NCBI RefSeq assembly: GCF_021168555.1
Contig: NZ_JAJOZS010000002.1
Coordinates: 62,001-126,000, forward strand
DNA from: Stenotrophomonas sp. MMGLT7
GTDB taxonomy: Bacteria; Pseudomonadota; Gammaproteobacteria; Xanthomonadales; Xanthomonadaceae
Reading direction: 5' to 3'
DNA: 64,000 bases
The position numbers were made by a program, and so were the translations under genes. Shown one piece after another: positions 52,134 to 62,382 of the stretch. The notes beneath the pieces were generated by a model, which saw nothing but the letters and a program-made list of their open reading frames with translations, did no database searches and was not told the DNA's origin. Numbering within the stretch: the stretch's first letter is position 1; every line of letters begins with the position of its first letter.

Positions 52134-52661
52134 TCAGCGCTCCGGCTGCGGCCCGCGGCGCAGGATGAACTCCAGGTCGCGCACGCGGCCGACCGGGAAC
52201 TCGTAGCTGCCGACCTTCTCGAAGCCGTGGCGGGCATAGAAGCGCTGGGCGCCGAAGTTCTGCGACCACACGCCGATCCACAGCGTGCGCGGCCCCTCGC
52301 GCAGCAGCCACTGCAGCGCGGTGTCGAACAGGCGGCTGCCCAGGCCCGCGTTCTGGTGGCTGCCCAGCAGGTACAGCCGCTTCAGCTCGCCGTCGCCGTG
52401 CCGTACCTGCGGGTGCGGCAGGCCGCAGGGACCGGCGGCGGCATGGCCGACCGCCACGCCGTCGTCCTCCAGCAGCCAGATCGCGTAGTCCGGATGCGCC
52501 AGCACGATGCGCGAGCGCTCAACCGCGTAGCTCTCGGCAAGGAAGTCGCGCAGGTCCTGGTCCGGGTACAGGTGCCCGAAGGTCTCGGTGAAAGTCTGCG
52601 CGGCCAATGCCGAGAGCGCCTCGGCGTCGGCCGGACCGGCGCGGCGGATGTTCAGCGGCAT
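52134..52661 (-). CDS. GNAT N-acetyltransferase
   Basis: A 175-residue Gcn5-related acetyltransferase. The acetyl-CoA loop is LYLLGSHQNAGLGSRLFD (Q-N-A-G-L-G), and the C-terminal stretch WIGVWSQNFGAQRFYARHGFEKVG fits the family. The acceptor is unknown. It lies 109 bp downstream of aspS on the same strand and is followed by the REP region. Confidence 0.88.
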   Translation of the reverse strand: MPLNIRRAGPADAEALSALAAQTFTETFGHLYPDQDLRDFLAESYAVERSRIVLAHPDYAIWLLEDDGVAVGHAAAGPCGLPHPQVRHGDGELKRLYLLGSHQNAGLGSRLFDTALQWLLREGPRTLWIGVWSQNFGAQRFYARHGFEKVGSYEFPVGRVRDLEFILRRGPQPER

Positions 52662-52770
52662 CCGCCCGCCCCCGCCCCGTTTCCTTCCCCCGCAACCTGG
52701 GGAAGGTCGGACGTGTCGCGCGGGACCGGCTTCGATGCCATCGACGTGTCGCCAGGTCGGCCGGCCGGGA

Positions 52771-54525
52771 TCATTCCGGCTTCTTGGGGCGCACCTGCAC
52801 GTGCACCTCGGCCAGCTGCGCGTCCGGGATCGGCGACGGCGCGCCGGTCATCAGGCACTGCGCACCGGTGGTCTTGGGGAACGGGATGACGTCGCGGATC
52901 GACTCGGTGCCGGCCATCAGCGCGGCGATGCGGTCGATGCCGAAGGCGATGCCGCCGTGCGGCGGGGCGCCGTAGTTGAGCGCGTCGAGCAGGAAGCCGA
53001 ACTTGGCGCGCGCCTCCTCGGCGCCGATGCCGAGCAGCTCGAACACCGCGCTCTGCATCTCCGGCCGGTGGATGCGGATCGAGCCGCCGCCGATCTCGTT
53101 GCCGTTGAGCACCATGTCGTAGCCGCGCGACACCGCGGTCCTGGCGTGCTCGCGCAGCTGCGCGATGTCGTTCACCGCCGGCGCGGTGAAGGGATGGTGC
53201 AGGGCCACGTAGCGCTGCTCGGCCTCGTCCCACTCGAACATCGGGAAGTCGGTGACCCACAGCGGCCGCCAGCCCTCGGCGACCCGGCCGAACTCGCGGC
53301 CGGCCTTCAGCCGCAGCGCACCCATGAAGTCAGACACGGTGTTGTACTTGCCGGCGCCGAAGAACACGATGTCGCCGTTGCCGGCGCCGACCTGCCCGAG
53401 CAGCGCGGCGAAGGCGTCCTCGTGGAAGAACTTGGCGATCGGCGAGCTGACCTCGCCGTTCTCGCCCAGCTTGACGTAGGCCAGGCCCTTGGCGCCGAAC
53501 TTGGCCGCATGCGCGGCGTAGTCGTCGATGTGCTTGCGCGACAGGCTGGCACCGCCGGGGATGCGCAGCGCCGCCACGCGCCCTTCCGGGTCGGCCGCGG
53601 CGTCGGTGAACACCTTGAACTCGCTGCCGCGCACCTGCTCGGCGACGTCGACCAGCTCCAGGTCGATGCGCAGGTCCGGCTTGTCCGAACCGTAGCGGCG
53701 CATCGCCTCGGCCCAGGTCATGCGCGGGAACTGCGCGTCCAGCTCGACGTCCACCACCTGCTTGAACACGTGGCGGATCATCCCTTCCACCGCATCCTGG
53801 ATGTCGCGCTCCTCGACGAAGGCGAACTCCATGTCCAGCTGGGTGAACTCCAGCTGGCGGTCCGCGCGCAGCGCCTCGTCGCGGAAGCAGCGCGCGATCT
53901 GGTAGTAGCGGTCGAAGCCGGCGATCATCAGGATCTGCTTGAACAGCTGCGGGCTCTGCGGCAGCGCGTAGAACTCGCCCTCGTGCATGCGCGCCGGCAC
54001 CAGGAAGTCGCGCGCGCCCTCCGGCGTGGCCTTGGTCAGGATCGGCGTCTCGATGTCCTGGAAGCCACGCTCGTCCAGGTAGCGGCGCAGCGCCTGCACC
54101 AGCTTGATGCGGGTGCGCTGCATGCGCTGCATCTGCGGCCGGCGCAGGTCCAGGTAGCGGTAGCGCAGGCGGGTTTCCTCGGTGGGGTTCTCGTGGGCGT
54201 GGAACGGCAGCGGCGCGGCCTTGTTGAGCACGCTGATGCGGGTGGCGATCACCTCGACCTTGCCGCTGCGCAGCTTGTCGTTGACCGACTCGCGCGCACG
54301 CACCACGCCCTCGACCTGCAGCACGTCCTCGTAGCCCAGGCTGGCGGCCACCGCGAACACCTCGGCGTTGGAGGGTTCCACCGTCACCTGGACGATGCCC
54401 TCGTGGTCGCGCAGGTCGATGAAGCACACGCCTCCCAGGTTGCGGGCGACGTCGGTCCAGCCGGCCAGGGTGACGGTTTGCCCGATCAGGGTCTCGTCGA
54501 CCAGGCCGCAGTAGTGGGTACGCAT
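52771..54525 (-). CDS. aspS: Aspartyl-tRNA synthetase
   Basis: A 584-residue class II synthetase. An N-terminal OB anticodon-binding domain ([23 protein letters not shown]) precedes motif 1/2/3 regions including [20 protein letters not shown] and [13 protein letters not shown], and a bacterial GAD insertion. The length (E. coli 590) indicates the bacterial type. The start is the ATG at 54525, where the family N-terminus MRTHYCGL begins. In relatives aspS often adjoins yebC and ruvC; here GNAT, pump and hydrolase genes intervene. Confidence 0.97.
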   Translation of the reverse strand: MRTHYCGLVDETLIGQTVTLAGWTDVARNLGGVCFIDLRDHEGIVQVTVEPSNAEVFAVAASLGYEDVLQVEGVVRARESVNDKLRSGKVEVIATRISVLNKAAPLPFHAHENPTEETRLRYRYLDLRRPQMQRMQRTRIKLVQALRRYLDERGFQDIETPILTKATPEGARDFLVPARMHEGEFYALPQSPQLFKQILMIAGFDRYYQIARCFRDEALRADRQLEFTQLDMEFAFVEERDIQDAVEGMIRHVFKQVVDVELDAQFPRMTWAEAMRRYGSDKPDLRIDLELVDVAEQVRGSEFKVFTDAAADPEGRVAALRIPGGASLSRKHIDDYAAHAAKFGAKGLAYVKLGENGEVSSPIAKFFHEDAFAALLGQVGAGNGDIVFFGAGKYNTVSDFMGALRLKAGREFGRVAEGWRPLWVTDFPMFEWDEAEQRYVALHHPFTAPAVNDIAQLREHARTAVSRGYDMVLNGNEIGGGSIRIHRPEMQSAVFELLGIGAEEARAKFGFLLDALNYGAPPHGGIAFGIDRIAALMAGTESIRDVIPFPKTTGAQCLMTGAPSPIPDAQLAEVHVQVRPKKPE

Positions 54526-54679
54526 GGGGTAAAGCTCCGCAGGGTGTCCGACGCGGGTGGCGCCGGGAAGCCGGATATTCTGCGGCGAGCGGCGGATGGG
54601 GGCAAATCGCGCCCACTCATCCTTTCTTAATTTTCCGCCGGGCCAAATGACGCCATCCCCGATCACAGGAAGACCCTCC

Positions 54680-55210
54680 ATGGCCAGACCCCGCCTTTCC
54701 CTCCTCGTCCTGCTGGCGCTCGGCGCGGCGGCAGCGGGCCTGTCGGCCCACGCGCAGCCGGCGCGCGGCTGGGATGGCCCCGGCCCGGGCAGCACCGTCC
54801 GCTGCGAGAGCAACGACCGCCGCGAGCGCAGTTGTCCCACCCCCTGGCGCAGTGCCCGGCTGGTGCGCCAGCTGTCGAGCACGCAATGCGTGGAAGGCCG
54901 CACCTGGTACTCGCGCCAGGGCGAGATCCACGTCCGCAACGGCTGCCGCGGCGAGTTCGCCGAGGCCCGCGGCAACGGCTCCCGCGGCAATGGCTGGGGC
55001 CCCGGACGTCCCGGCAACAGCGGCTACTCGGTGACCTGCTCCAGCGACAACAACCGCCTGCGCACCTGTGCCTGGGACCGCCGCCAGGGGCGCCCCTACG
55101 TGGCCCAGCAACTGTCCAAGACCCGCTGCGAGGAAGGCCGCACCTGGGGCGTCCGCGGCACCGACCTGTGGGTCAACGACGGCTGCCGGGCCAGGTTCGG
55201 CGCGCGCTGA
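54680..55210 (+). CDS. Secreted protein with two DUF3011 repeats
   Basis: A 176-residue exported protein. A signal peptide ends at SAHAQ. Two DUF3011-like units follow (about 38-92 and 116-174); both show CxSxxxRxRxC, [10 protein letters not shown] or [17 protein letters not shown] or CEEGRTW, and an NGC/DGC ending. Conserved cysteines suggest intramolecular disulfides. The function of DUF3011 is unknown to me; it is widespread in xanthomonads. It starts with ATG at 54680 and is divergent from aspS, with a REP pair after its stop. Confidence 0.8.
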   Translation: MARPRLSLLVLLALGAAAAGLSAHAQPARGWDGPGPGSTVRCESNDRRERSCPTPWRSARLVRQLSSTQCVEGRTWYSRQGEIHVRNGCRGEFAEARGNGSRGNGWGPGRPGNSGYSVTCSSDNNRLRTCAWDRRQGRPYVAQQLSKTRCEEGRTWGVRGTDLWVNDGCRARFGAR

Positions 55211-55249
55211 CGGGGGACAGGTTCGCTGGAAACGGCTGTGGGAGCGACC

Positions 55250-55317
55250 GTAGGAGCGACTTCAGTCGCGATGGGGCCTTACCGGTAGAGCCCGATCGCG
55301 ACTGAAGTCGCTCCTAC
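55250..55317. repeat. REP pair (68 bp), copy 2
   Basis: The two 22-bp arms are identical to copies 1 and 3, with an ACCGGT centre. It lies between two convergent genes and could serve as a shared end structure. Extra partial GGAGCGACC/GTCGCTCCTAC units flank it. Confidence 0.9.
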
Positions 55318-55364
55318 AGTCGCTCCTACGGGTGCTCCTGCGCGGATCGACCTCCTGACGGCCC

Positions 55365-55976
55365 TCAGTCCGACGCGCCCCAGGGCGCCGGCGGCAGCGG
55401 CACCGGCCGCGACAGGTCGAACTCCACCTGGAACAGGCGTCCGTCCGGGCGGCTCAGTTCGTACAGCAAGCGCTTGCGCGGCTCGACCTCCATCGCCCAG
55501 GTATTGCTCAGCGAGGCGCTGGAGCCCTCGCGCCGGAACAATGCGATGGATTCGGCATCGACCGGGAACTCCTGGCGCAGCGCGGTGCCCGCTGCGCTGC
55601 TGTCGCCGCCGTACCGGGTCAGCACGTCCTCGCTGCCGTCGGCGTGCCGGTGATCGTGCTTGAGGCGCAGGCCGCCGCCGGTACGGGTCAGCACCCAGGT
55701 CCGCGAATGGTCCTCGCCCACATGGAAGGGCACGCGCAGCTCCCGCTCGGGCGCATCGCAGCCGCGCACGTGCATCACCAGCGGCTTGCCCTCGAACGGA
55801 TCGGGCGCGGCGGTGGCCGGTTCGTTGGCGACGATGCGGCCGGCGAAGGCCTGGCCGCAATGTGCGGCGATCGCAGCCATGAAGCGATCGGCCGGCTGCG
55901 TCTGCGCGGTGGCCCGCGCGGCAGAGACGGGAAAGGCAAAGGCCGCGACGAGCAGGGGGAACGCGCATGTCTTCAT
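55365..55976 (-). CDS. Secreted protein of unknown function
   Basis: A 203-residue exported protein: a signal peptide ends near residue 24 (SAARATAQ). The mature part contains CG near the start (IAAHCGQAFAGRIV) and RGCDAPERELRVPFHVGEDHSRTWVL, then ends in a beta-rich region (RLLYELSRPDGRLFQVEFDLS). I recall no family name. It is convergent with the DUF3011 gene across a REP pair and has no obvious operon partners. Confidence 0.7.
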   Translation of the reverse strand: MKTCAFPLLVAAFAFPVSAARATAQTQPADRFMAAIAAHCGQAFAGRIVANEPATAAPDPFEGKPLVMHVRGCDAPERELRVPFHVGEDHSRTWVLTRTGGGLRLKHDHRHADGSEDVLTRYGGDSSAAGTALRQEFPVDAESIALFRREGSSASLSNTWAMEVEPRKRLLYELSRPDGRLFQVEFDLSRPVPLPPAPWGASD

Positions 55977-56045
55977 GCCGCCAAGCTAGCAATGCGGCAT
56001 GGCACGATCAAGCCGGCTCCGCGGCGACCTGCGCCGGGCGGCGGT

Positions 56046-56354
56046 CTAGCCCGCGGCCTTTTCCGCCGCGGGGGCGTTCGCGGCGTTGTCGGTCTTGGCG
56101 GGTGCTGCCGTCTCCGCCGGCTTCGCCTCGCCCGAAGTTCCGCTCTCGGCCAGGTTGTGCTTCTTCTCGCCGGCCGACTTGAAGTCGGTCTCGTACCAGC
56201 CGCTGCCGGCCAGACGGAAGGCCGGTGCGGTGACTTGCCGCTTCACGGCATGGGCGCTGCAGGCCGGGCACACTTCGGGATCGGGGGCGGACATCTTTTG
56301 CAGGCGGTCGAAGCTGTGGCCGCAGGCAGTGCATTTGAACGCGTAGATGGGCAT
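56046..56354 (-). CDS. FmdB-family zinc-ribbon protein
   Basis: A 102-residue protein. It starts MPIYAFKCTACGHSFDRLQKMSAPDPEVCPAC, with two CxxC pairs forming a zinc ribbon, the FmdB/CxxC_CXXC_SSSS type. The rest is a polar alanine/lysine/proline tail. In xanthomonads this small gene typically lies near aspS, as here. The role is unknown; it was named after a formamidase regulator. Confidence 0.85.
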   Translation of the reverse strand: MPIYAFKCTACGHSFDRLQKMSAPDPEVCPACSAHAVKRQVTAPAFRLAGSGWYETDFKSAGEKKHNLAESGTSGEAKPAETAAPAKTDNAANAPAAEKAAG

Positions 56355-56555
56355 GGGGAGTGAGGGGCTGGGAAACTGACGGAGCGCAAGGTGGGGACGG
56401 TAGACACGATTTCAATGCGGCCATCCCGTCGGGGTACCGCCCCAATCCGCTTCCTTCGGGCTACGGCATCCGCGGCGTTCTCCGCGTCCCAGCGCTTCCA
56501 TCGTTGCCCCGCGGACCGTCTTCGATCACGCCACGCGGGGCGACGCCGCGTCCGC

Positions 56556-57269
56556 TCAGTCCCTGAGGAAGTACTCCACGGTCGTCACCACCCGCACCGT
56601 CTTGACCTGCGGGCTGCCGCGGTCGCGGTCGCTGATCGAGACCACGCCCTGGTTGGCGCTGCGGATGCCGCCCAGGCGGGCGCCGGAATCCTTGGCGAAC
56701 TGCTCGGCCGACTTGCGCGCGTTGGCGGTGGCCTCGGCGATCAGTTCGGGCTTGATGTCGTTGAGCTTGGTGAACTCGAACGTGGGGCCGCCGTCGTCGC
56801 TGCTGTTGAGCATCACGCCCTTGGCGACGATCTCGCCGCTGCGGCGCAGCGCCGACATCGCCTCGGCGACCTTGGCGGTGCGCAGGGTGACGGTATTGGA
56901 ATAGCGGTAGCGCTCCGGCGGGCGGTTGTCGCCGTAGGAATAGGCCCAGCGATCCTCCAGCCGCGGCGGCGACACCACCACCTCGTCCTCGCCGAAGCCG
57001 GCGCCGGTGAGGAACGTGCGCACGGTGGCGCTGTTGGCATCGAGCTGCGCCTGCACCGCGGCCAGGTCGTCGCCGCCCACCGTCTGCGACAGCGGCCATA
57101 CCACCAGGTCGGCATCGACGATGCGCTCGGCCGAGCCCTTGACGGTGACGTAGCGATCGGCGGTGCGCAGGTGCGCCATGCCGCTGGCGGCGAACCAGCC
57201 GGCAGCGGCCAGGCCGATGGCGATCAACAGGGCGGCGACGATGCGGCCGGCGCGGTGACGGACTTCCAT
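56556..57269 (-). CDS. SIMPL-domain (DUF541) protein
   Basis: A 237-residue membrane-anchored periplasmic protein. One N-terminal segment (AGRIVAALLIAIGLAAAGWF) is followed by a DUF541/SIMPL domain (YVTVKGSAERIVDADLVVWPL, TVRTFLTGAGFGEDEV, SNTVTLRT). The family is linked to oxidative stress or signalling in a few bacteria, but its activity is unclear. The start is the ATG at 57269. It lies downstream of the ABC-F gene on the same strand (97-bp gap). Confidence 0.85.
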   Translation of the reverse strand: MEVRHRAGRIVAALLIAIGLAAAGWFAASGMAHLRTADRYVTVKGSAERIVDADLVVWPLSQTVGGDDLAAVQAQLDANSATVRTFLTGAGFGEDEVVVSPPRLEDRWAYSYGDNRPPERYRYSNTVTLRTAKVAEAMSALRRSGEIVAKGVMLNSSDDGGPTFEFTKLNDIKPELIAEATANARKSAEQFAKDSGARLGGIRSANQGVVSISDRDRGSPQVKTVRVVTTVEYFLRD

Positions 57270-57366
57270 GCTGGGCGACTCCTGGGGACGGAAACTGCGC
57301 GCAAGGATAGCGCGGCCGGCGCCGGCGCCGGGTCCGGTGACGCGGGCGCCCGCCGGCAGCGCCGGT

Positions 57367-59304
<1,938 letters not shown>

Positions 59305-59457
59305 CCGGGGAGGACTCGTAAATAACCAAAAGGAATGAGCAGATGAGCAGCATTCCTGCGACGCCATTCTAGCGTTAACGAATACTTGACACTCCATAGC
59401 CGCCGTCCCCCATGTCTGCTCCCCCGTCGAAACACTGCGGGAACACCGCGAAACGCT

Positions 59458-59525
59458 GTAGGAGCGACTTCAGTCGCGATCGGGCTCTACCGGTAAAGCC
59501 TCATCGCGACTGAAGTCGCTCCTAC
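59458..59525. repeat. REP pair (68 bp), copy 3
   Basis: The two 22-bp arms are identical to copies 1 and 2, with an ACCGGT centre and equal total length. It lies between divergent genes, upstream of the second TonB-dependent receptor. Confidence 0.9.
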
Positions 59526-59604
59526 GGGTCGCTCCTGCAGTCGCCCGCGGCCATCCAGCGATCTGTGCCTGCCCCGTGGCGACCGTTTTCAGGCGAAACC
59601 TGTT

Positions 59605-59633
59605 TTGACACACCAATTAAGAAAGAGTTAATT
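59605..59633 (+). promoter_or_regulatory. Candidate promoter of the second receptor
   Basis: TTGACA at 59605-59610 is a perfect -35 hexamer. After 17 bases TTAATT is a weak -10. It is in an AT-rich island about 90 bases before the start codon. It is seen in the sequence; activity is inferred. Confidence 0.45.
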
Positions 59634-59723
59634 CGAGATGCGCTTCCCGCAACCCTGCCGTCCCCCGAACCGCGGGACGCAGCGCCGCTGCACCGCATCG
59701 CCCATACCCGGAGTCGCAAGTCG

Positions 59724-62105
59724 ATGAATCGCAAGTCCACGCTAGCCGCCGCCGTTGCCGTCGCACTCGGCCTTCCCTTCTCCGCCCTGGCGCAGTCCAA
59801 TGCCGCGCCGGCTCCCAGCACGCTCGACACCATCATCGTCACCGGCACCCGCGTCAGCGACCGCACGGTGGCCGAGTCGCAGTCGCCGATCGACATCGTC
59901 ACCCCGCAGGCGCTGCGGTCCACCGGTTCCACCGAGCTGGCCACCGCCCTCTCGCGCGTGCTTCCCTCGCTCAACTTCCCGCGCCCGGCGCTGGTGGACG
60001 GCACCAGCGGCGTGCGCCCGGCGCAGCTGCGCGGGCTGTCGCCGGACCAGGTGCTGGTCCTGGTCAACGGCAAGCGCTACCACTCCTCGGCCGCCATCAA
60101 CCTCAACGGCAGCATCGGCCGCGGCTCCTCGGCGGTGGACCTGAACACCATCCCGATCGCCGCCATCGAGCGCGTGGAGGTGCTGCGCGACGGCGCCTCG
60201 GCGCAGTACGGCTCCGATGCCATCGCCGGCGTGATCAACATCGTGCTCAAGGGCGCGGGCCAGGGCGGCAGCCTGGGCGTGAACTACGGCAAGTACTCCG
60301 CCGGCGACGGCTCGCAGTACCAGCTCTCCGGCGACACCGGCGTGAGCTTCGGCGACGGGCGCGGCACGCTGCACGTGGCCGGCCAGATCGACAAGCAGGA
60401 CGAGACCAACCGCTCCGGCCCCTATGCCGGTACCACGCCCAATACCGGCAACTACCCGGCGGTCGGGGAGAAGGCCTTCGTCATCGGCGACCCCAGGGTC
60501 CAGGCCGAATCGGTCTCGGCCAACGGCGAGTTCCAGTTCTCCGACGCGGTCACCGGCTATGCCACGGCGCTGGCCAGCAACCGCGACATCGACTCGTTCG
60601 CGTTCTATCGCTCCAGGAACCACAGCAACCAGACGGCCCTGCTGGCGCAGTTCTACCCGGATGGCTACGTTCCGGTGATCAACCAGTACTCCAAGGACCG
60701 CACCCTGCTGGCGGGCCTGAAGGGGGCCACCGACGGCGGCTTCACCTGGGACGTGAGCTACAACTACGGCTACAACAAGATCGACTACAACACCCGCAAC
60801 ACGATCAACTACACACTGGGCAGCGACAGCCCGACCCGCTTCTACGACGGCGCGCTGGAGTACACCCAGAACGCGCTCAACGCCGACTTCACCCAGCCGC
60901 TGGACTGGGGCCTGGCCTATCCGGTGACCTTCGCCTTCGGCGCCGAATACCGCCAGGAGAAGTGGAACCAGTCGCCGGGCGCCGAAGGTTCCTACCTGGG
61001 CAGCGGCGCGCAGGGCTTCCCGGGCTTCACCCCGGCCAACGCCGTCCACGCCGACCGCCACAACTACGCCGTCTACGCCGGCCTGGAGGCCGACCTGACC
61101 GACAAGTTCTCCGCCGGCCTGACCGGCCGCTACGAGGACTACTCGGACTTCGGCAGCAAGACCTCCGGCAAGCTGTCGCTGCGCTATGCGTTCACCGACG
61201 CGGTGGCGTTGCGCGCCACCGTGTCCAACGGCTTCCGCGCCCCCTCGCTGGCCCAGCAGAGCTTCCAGGCCATCTCCAGCATCATCAGCGACGGCGTGTT
61301 CTACCAGAGCGGCACCTTCCCGGCCTCCAGCGCCGCCGCCCAGGCGCTCGGTTCCAAGCCGCTCAAGGCCGAGACCTCCACCAACTACAGCCTGGGCCTG
61401 GTGCTGCAGCCCACCAGCCAGTTCTCGCTGACGGTGGACGCCTACCAGATCGAGATCGACGACCGCATCCTGCTGTCCTCCAACGTGGCCACCAACGCGG
61501 CGGCCAATGCGCTGCTGTCGTCGCTGGGCATCGACAACGTCAGCTCGTTCCGCTATTTCACCAACGCGGCCGACACCCGCACCCGCGGCGTCGACGTGGT
61601 CGGCACCTACACCATCCCGTTCGCCGCCAGCTCGCTGAACCTCAGTGCCAGCTACGGCTACAGCAAGACCGAGATCCAGAAGCTGGACGATTCGCCCAGC
61701 GCGCTCACGGACCTGGGCATCACCACCTCGCTGGTGGCCCGCGACGAGATCGGCCGGCTGGAGGACAGCTTCCCGAAGGACAAGGCGGTGCTGGGCGGGA
61801 AGTGGACCGCCGAGCACTGGGACCTGGGCCTGACCGCGACCCGCTACGGCGACTTCACGGTGCGCAACGCGACCGACCCCACCCGCGACCAGACCTTCGA
61901 CGCCAAGTGGATCGTGGACGTCTCGGCCAGCTACAAGCCGAGCGAGCAGTGGACGCTGACGCTGGGCGCCGACAACGTGTTCGACACCTATCCGGACAAG
62001 AACATCTACCTCAACTCCACCAGCGGCGTGTTCCCGTACAGCAACTACTCGCCGTTCGGCTTCAACGGCGCCTACGTCTACGGGCGCGTCAACTACACGT
62101 GGTGA
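59724..62105 (+). CDS. TonB-dependent outer-membrane receptor
   Basis: A 793-residue receptor. A signal peptide ends at residue 23 (SALA-Q), a TonB box is at 35-41 (DTIIVTG), the plug ends with IERVEVLRDGASAQYGSDAIAG, and the barrel finishes GRVNYTW. The order and wording of the plug (SRVLPSLNFPRP, NGKRYHSSA) fit the family of receptors for carbohydrates, metals or small organic molecules, which are numerous in xanthomonads. I see no Fur-like site. The substrate is unknown. ATG at 59724. Confidence 0.88.
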   Translation: MNRKSTLAAAVAVALGLPFSALAQSNAAPAPSTLDTIIVTGTRVSDRTVAESQSPIDIVTPQALRSTGSTELATALSRVLPSLNFPRPALVDGTSGVRPAQLRGLSPDQVLVLVNGKRYHSSAAINLNGSIGRGSSAVDLNTIPIAAIERVEVLRDGASAQYGSDAIAGVINIVLKGAGQGGSLGVNYGKYSAGDGSQYQLSGDTGVSFGDGRGTLHVAGQIDKQDETNRSGPYAGTTPNTGNYPAVGEKAFVIGDPRVQAESVSANGEFQFSDAVTGYATALASNRDIDSFAFYRSRNHSNQTALLAQFYPDGYVPVINQYSKDRTLLAGLKGATDGGFTWDVSYNYGYNKIDYNTRNTINYTLGSDSPTRFYDGALEYTQNALNADFTQPLDWGLAYPVTFAFGAEYRQEKWNQSPGAEGSYLGSGAQGFPGFTPANAVHADRHNYAVYAGLEADLTDKFSAGLTGRYEDYSDFGSKTSGKLSLRYAFTDAVALRATVSNGFRAPSLAQQSFQAISSIISDGVFYQSGTFPASSAAAQALGSKPLKAETSTNYSLGLVLQPTSQFSLTVDAYQIEIDDRILLSSNVATNAAANALLSSLGIDNVSSFRYFTNAADTRTRGVDVVGTYTIPFAASSLNLSASYGYSKTEIQKLDDSPSALTDLGITTSLVARDEIGRLEDSFPKDKAVLGGKWTAEHWDLGLTATRYGDFTVRNATDPTRDQTFDAKWIVDVSASYKPSEQWTLTLGADNVFDTYPDKNIYLNSTSGVFPYSNYSPFGFNGAYVYGRVNYTW

Positions 62106-62122
62106 CCGGCCGCTGAGCGTCG

Positions 62123-62159
62123 CCCGCGGCGGTCCCGGTTGCGCCGGGATCGCCGCGGG
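62123..62159 (+). terminator. Hairpin after the second receptor
   Basis: A 16-bp stem with a single mismatch-like pair (CCCGCGGCGGTCCCGG, loop TTGCG, CCGGGATCGCCGCGGG) is followed by TTCGTT, 18 bases after the stop. Confidence 0.7.
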
Positions 62160-62382
62160 TTCGTTCCGCGCCCGGCGCGGGATGCCCCAGGCCGCGTCCG
62201 ACACGCCTTTCGATCGCGGCCCGGGCGGCGCCCGCACGCGAGCGCACAGGCCGCGCCGCGCCGGCCCGCACACGCAAGCCAAGCGCACCGATGCCCGCCC
62301 GCAGCGCGAAAAGACGACGCCGGTTTGCGCATAAACCGGCCAATCGGCGAAACTCGGGCACTTGCCAGCGCTTGGGATCCGG

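Larger units (their letters stand above)
59305..59723. other. Intergenic region with REP pair and receptor promoter
   Basis: These 419 bp separate the divergent ABC-F and receptor genes. Near the ABC-F side lies an AT-rich stretch, then a REP pair (59458-59525), then the candidate receptor promoter at 59605-59633. No coding frame is supported. Confidence 0.6.
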
